A stretch of 7,579 nucleotides of DNA from Chloroflexota bacterium (GTDB lineage: Bacteria; Chloroflexota; Anaerolineae; Anaerolineales; UBA4823), in assembly GCA_030613705.1 (NCBI GenBank), contig JAUWLJ010000095.1, forward strand, positions 1 through 7,579. The letters run 5' to 3'. This document shows, piece by piece, positions 5,857 through 7,579 of this stretch (positions are counted from its first letter, which is position 1; every line of letters starts with the position of its first letter). The notes under the pieces were generated by a model. The model worked only from the letters and a program-made list of their open reading frames with translations, made no database searches and was not told the origin of the DNA. The position numbers and the translations under genes were made by a program.

Positions 5857-6906
5857 ATGCGAAAGTTTTTTCCGTTACTCCTGGTAGCCAGCTTTATCTT
5901 GCCTGCCCTGATGGTCCAACCAACCCGGACCCATGCGCAGGCTGGTGATGCATGGCAATTGATCGCTGAGGTCAATGGTTTACGGGCTGCATACGGATTA
6001 CCTCCTTATGAAATTAACAATTCGCTCATGGCAGCAGCTCAAGGGCACAGCGATTATCAGGCTCAAATTGGAACCTGGACACACACGGGACCAGGAGGGT
6101 CGCGCCCGCACGATCGCGCTATTGCTGCGGGATTTGGTGGAGGAGCCCAGGTGTTCGTATCTGAAAATGTTGCCACCGGCATCAACCTGAGCACCAGCAA
6201 AACGGTCAATGAGATGTGGCAGGATGCGATTCACCTGGAGACGATGGTATCTTCTCGTTACACATATATTGGGGCTGGGGTGGGTTATGCGGGGGATTGG
6301 GTATACTATACAATCGTTGTGGGGTATATCGCTGGTTCGCCAGGTAGCGGGATCGATCCTGGAGAAAGCTCACCCCCGAGCAGCGGGGGCGGGACACCAG
6401 CTCCGACCGTCATTCCCATTCAACCGATATCAATCGCCACTCCAGGAGCTAATGGGTCGATTATTCATGTCGTGCAGTATGGTCAGTTTCTCGAAAATAT
6501 TTCCAATGCATATGAAGTTAGTTTAAATGACTTACTGGCGCTGAATGGGCTTTCACAAGAGGCGATCATTTATCCAGGGGATAAACTGCTGATCAAAGCC
6601 AGTCAAACACCTGAAAGTCCACAAGAATTAACTGTATCGGAAACCGCTCAAGAGACTGAATTGGCCACCGCAACTCTCAGTGCGACATCAACCGAGAATC
6701 CGGCGACGAGAACGCCAACCCCCATCCCTGTGGCGATGAGCGCCCCGGCGCAAGCCGACCTAACACTGAACGCAAATCCAGAAATCGCGCAATCCGCGCA
6801 GGATGAACAGCGTGGTTATGCCTACCTTCTATATGCTGTATTTGGGTTGGCGATCACTGGCACAGCATTAATCTTGTTCGGCACTGCGCTAAAGAAGCGA
6901 TATTGA
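5857..6906 (+). CDS. Secreted CAP-domain protein with LysM domain and C-terminal membrane anchor
   Basis: 349 residues from ATG 5857. A TTG at 5836 in the same frame would add 7 residues, but it sits in a likely -10 box. Residues 1-28 are a signal peptide (RKFFPLLLVASFILPALM, ending 'THA'). The CAP domain of the bacterial YkwD type spans about 32-160: 'LIAEVNGLRAAYGLPPY', H64 in 'AAAQGHSDYQ', 'WTHTG', 'DRAIAAGFG', E103 in 'VSENVATG', 'NEMWQDAIHLETMVS' with H126, and 'YIGAGVGYAGDWVYYTIVVGY'. A Gly/Ser/Pro linker follows. A LysM-like domain lies at 203-247 ('IHVVQYGQFLENISNAYEV', 'LLALNGLSQEAIIYPGDKL'); LysM normally binds peptidoglycan. A Thr/Ser/Glu-rich, Pro-poor-to-rich stalk (about 250-300) leads to a membrane segment at 322-344 and a KKRY end. 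The predicted form is displayed on the outer face and anchored at its C-terminus. The enzymatic role of bacterial CAP domains is mostly unknown, and none is claimed here. Confidence 0.88.
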   Translation: MRKFFPLLLVASFILPALMVQPTRTHAQAGDAWQLIAEVNGLRAAYGLPPYEINNSLMAAAQGHSDYQAQIGTWTHTGPGGSRPHDRAIAAGFGGGAQVFVSENVATGINLSTSKTVNEMWQDAIHLETMVSSRYTYIGAGVGYAGDWVYYTIVVGYIAGSPGSGIDPGESSPPSSGGGTPAPTVIPIQPISIATPGANGSIIHVVQYGQFLENISNAYEVSLNDLLALNGLSQEAIIYPGDKLLIKASQTPESPQELTVSETAQETELATATLSATSTENPATRTPTPIPVAMSAPAQADLTLNANPEIAQSAQDEQRGYAYLLYAVFGLAITGTALILFGTALKKRY

Positions 6907-6918
6907 AGGTCTCGCAAT

Positions 6919-6933
6919 CCTGAATAGATCAGG
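6919..6933. terminator. Possible shared hairpin between convergent genes
   Basis: CCTGA and TCAGG form a perfect 5-bp stem around ATAGA in the 22-base space between the convergent CAP-LysM and sixA-like genes; the sixA stop lies in one arm. On the plus strand it is followed by TTAATTCTTTT, a loose T-rich tract. On the minus strand no T run follows. It is short and weak. Confidence 0.3.
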
Positions 6934-7420
6934 TTAATTCTTTTACTCGCCATAAATTAATTAGTTTTCCCCCTGAATCATCATCCAGCTCAAACCACTT
7001 ATCGATCGGCAGCGAAAGCTGAGCTAAAGCCGAGGTGGGCATGCGAGCTGATTCTCCAGTCAAGACGTACAAAAACTCCTCCAAGCCAGGATTATGAGCC
7101 ACGATCATAACTGTATCGATCTGATCTGGGAGTGAATAAAGAGTTTCGATGAAAGTATCAGGATCGCCGGGATAAAAATCAGGGTGAATTTCGATCTCAT
7201 CCTCATATCCACTCCCTTCGGAAACGGCTTTGGCAGTCTTTTTGGCGCGTACAGTGGGGGAACATAGGATGATGTCTGGAACCAGTTCTTGCTCTAGCAG
7301 CAGGGCGCCCATGCGCGGAGCATCCCGCTTACCGCGTTTGTTGAGCGGCCGGTCGATATCCGCTAATCCGGGATTGCTCCAGCTGGATTTGGCATGGCGA
7401 AGAATGAGTAAAGTTTTCAT
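6929..7420 (-). CDS. sixA: SixA-like phosphohistidine phosphatase (histidine phosphatase superfamily)
   Basis: 163 residues, typical of the SixA group. It belongs to the histidine phosphatase superfamily, whose members form a transient phosphohistidine; E. coli SixA removes phosphate from histidine residues of phosphotransfer proteins. The catalytic set is visible: R8 and H9 in 'LILRHAKSSW' (RHA is the SixA form of the RHG motif), R58 in 'CSPTVRAKKTA', and H109 in 'IVAHNPGLEEF'. 'DRPLNKRGKRDA' at 23-34 is also characteristic. There is no signal peptide, so it should be cytoplasmic. AGGA at 7428-7431 lies 7 bases before the ATG and overlaps the end of the upstream gene, whose stop is 3 bases away. 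This suggests an operon with translational coupling. The real substrate is unknown; SixA-like proteins outside enterobacteria are rarely characterised. Confidence 0.9.
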   Translation of the reverse strand: MKTLLILRHAKSSWSNPGLADIDRPLNKRGKRDAPRMGALLLEQELVPDIILCSPTVRAKKTAKAVSEGSGYEDEIEIHPDFYPGDPDTFIETLYSLPDQIDTVMIVAHNPGLEEFLYVLTGESARMPTSALAQLSLPIDKWFELDDDSGGKLINLWRVKELT

Positions 7421-7423
7421 TTG

Positions 7424-7579
7424 TTAATCCTGGCTTGTATCGAGCTGACCTAGACGGGATCGCTCAGATGCGACAATATCATCGTCTAATTTGCGGAAAA
7501 GGGGCAGCGGTTTGCGCAATTCTTGTCTTGAGGACAATCGACTGGGTTCCCAGCTGCCGCTGGCAGCTGCAGGGTTGTA
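7424..7579 (-). CDS. C-terminal end of an unidentified protein entering from the right edge
   Basis: One minus-strand frame is open from the right edge for 51 codons and stops with TAA at 7424, 3 bases before the sixA-like start. The other two minus-strand frames are interrupted in the same stretch. The visible part is hydrophilic and rich in Arg, Leu and Ser ('SWEPSRLSSRQELRKPL', 'FRKLDDDIVASERSRL'), with no motif I recognise. The tight spacing suggests it is the gene before sixA in one operon. It could be the tail of a longer enzyme or a short protein; the product cannot be named from this fragment. Confidence 0.5.
   Translation of the reverse strand, partial: YNPAAASGSWEPSRLSSRQELRKPLPLFRKLDDDIVASERSRLGQLDTSQD

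Overview
The window looks like chromosomal DNA from a Chloroflexota bacterium, probably of the Anaerolineae type. This is inferred from gene style and not proven. The clues are a secreted protein that ends in an FnIII-like domain plus a 'YLPL' tail, a gingipain-like (C25) protease precursor, a CAP-LysM protein with an 'IHLETM' variant motif, and a very small Lys-rich membrane protein behind uvrC. No mobile element, CRISPR array, tRNA or rRNA was seen.

Left part (1-2677, minus strand): a two-gene cluster for exported proteins. The upstream gene (1673-2677) encodes a secreted beta-sandwich protein with an FnIII-like C-terminal domain. Five bases after its stop, a TTG start opens a long reading frame that runs off the left edge (1-1667; 555 codons visible). 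It encodes the signal peptide, propeptide and N-terminal domains of a C25-like cysteine peptidase. A search for complete ATG-to-stop frames misses it.

Middle (2678-5143): an AT-rich 445-base gap holding three inverted repeats, then on the minus strand uvrC (3281-5143) followed 17 bases later by a 46-residue Lys-rich single-span membrane protein (3123-3263).

Right part: a 57-base divergent region separates uvrC from a CinA C-terminal / PncC-type NMN amidohydrolase (5201-5689, plus). Both genes appear to have almost no 5' leader. Next comes a plus-strand secreted CAP-LysM protein with a C-terminal membrane anchor (5857-6906). It converges on a SixA-like histidine phosphatase (6929-7420, minus), which lies 3 bases behind the stop of another gene entering from the right edge (7424-7579).

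Functional themes: DNA repair (UvrC) with recycling of the NMN made by NAD-dependent ligase (PncC); a cell-surface set (C25-like protease, FnIII-like secreted protein, CAP-LysM protein); and a small phosphatase. The point most worth following up is the pairing of a C25-family protease with an exported protein carrying a conserved-looking C-terminal domain and tail. C25 enzymes act as C-terminal sorting proteases in the Bacteroidota type IX system.
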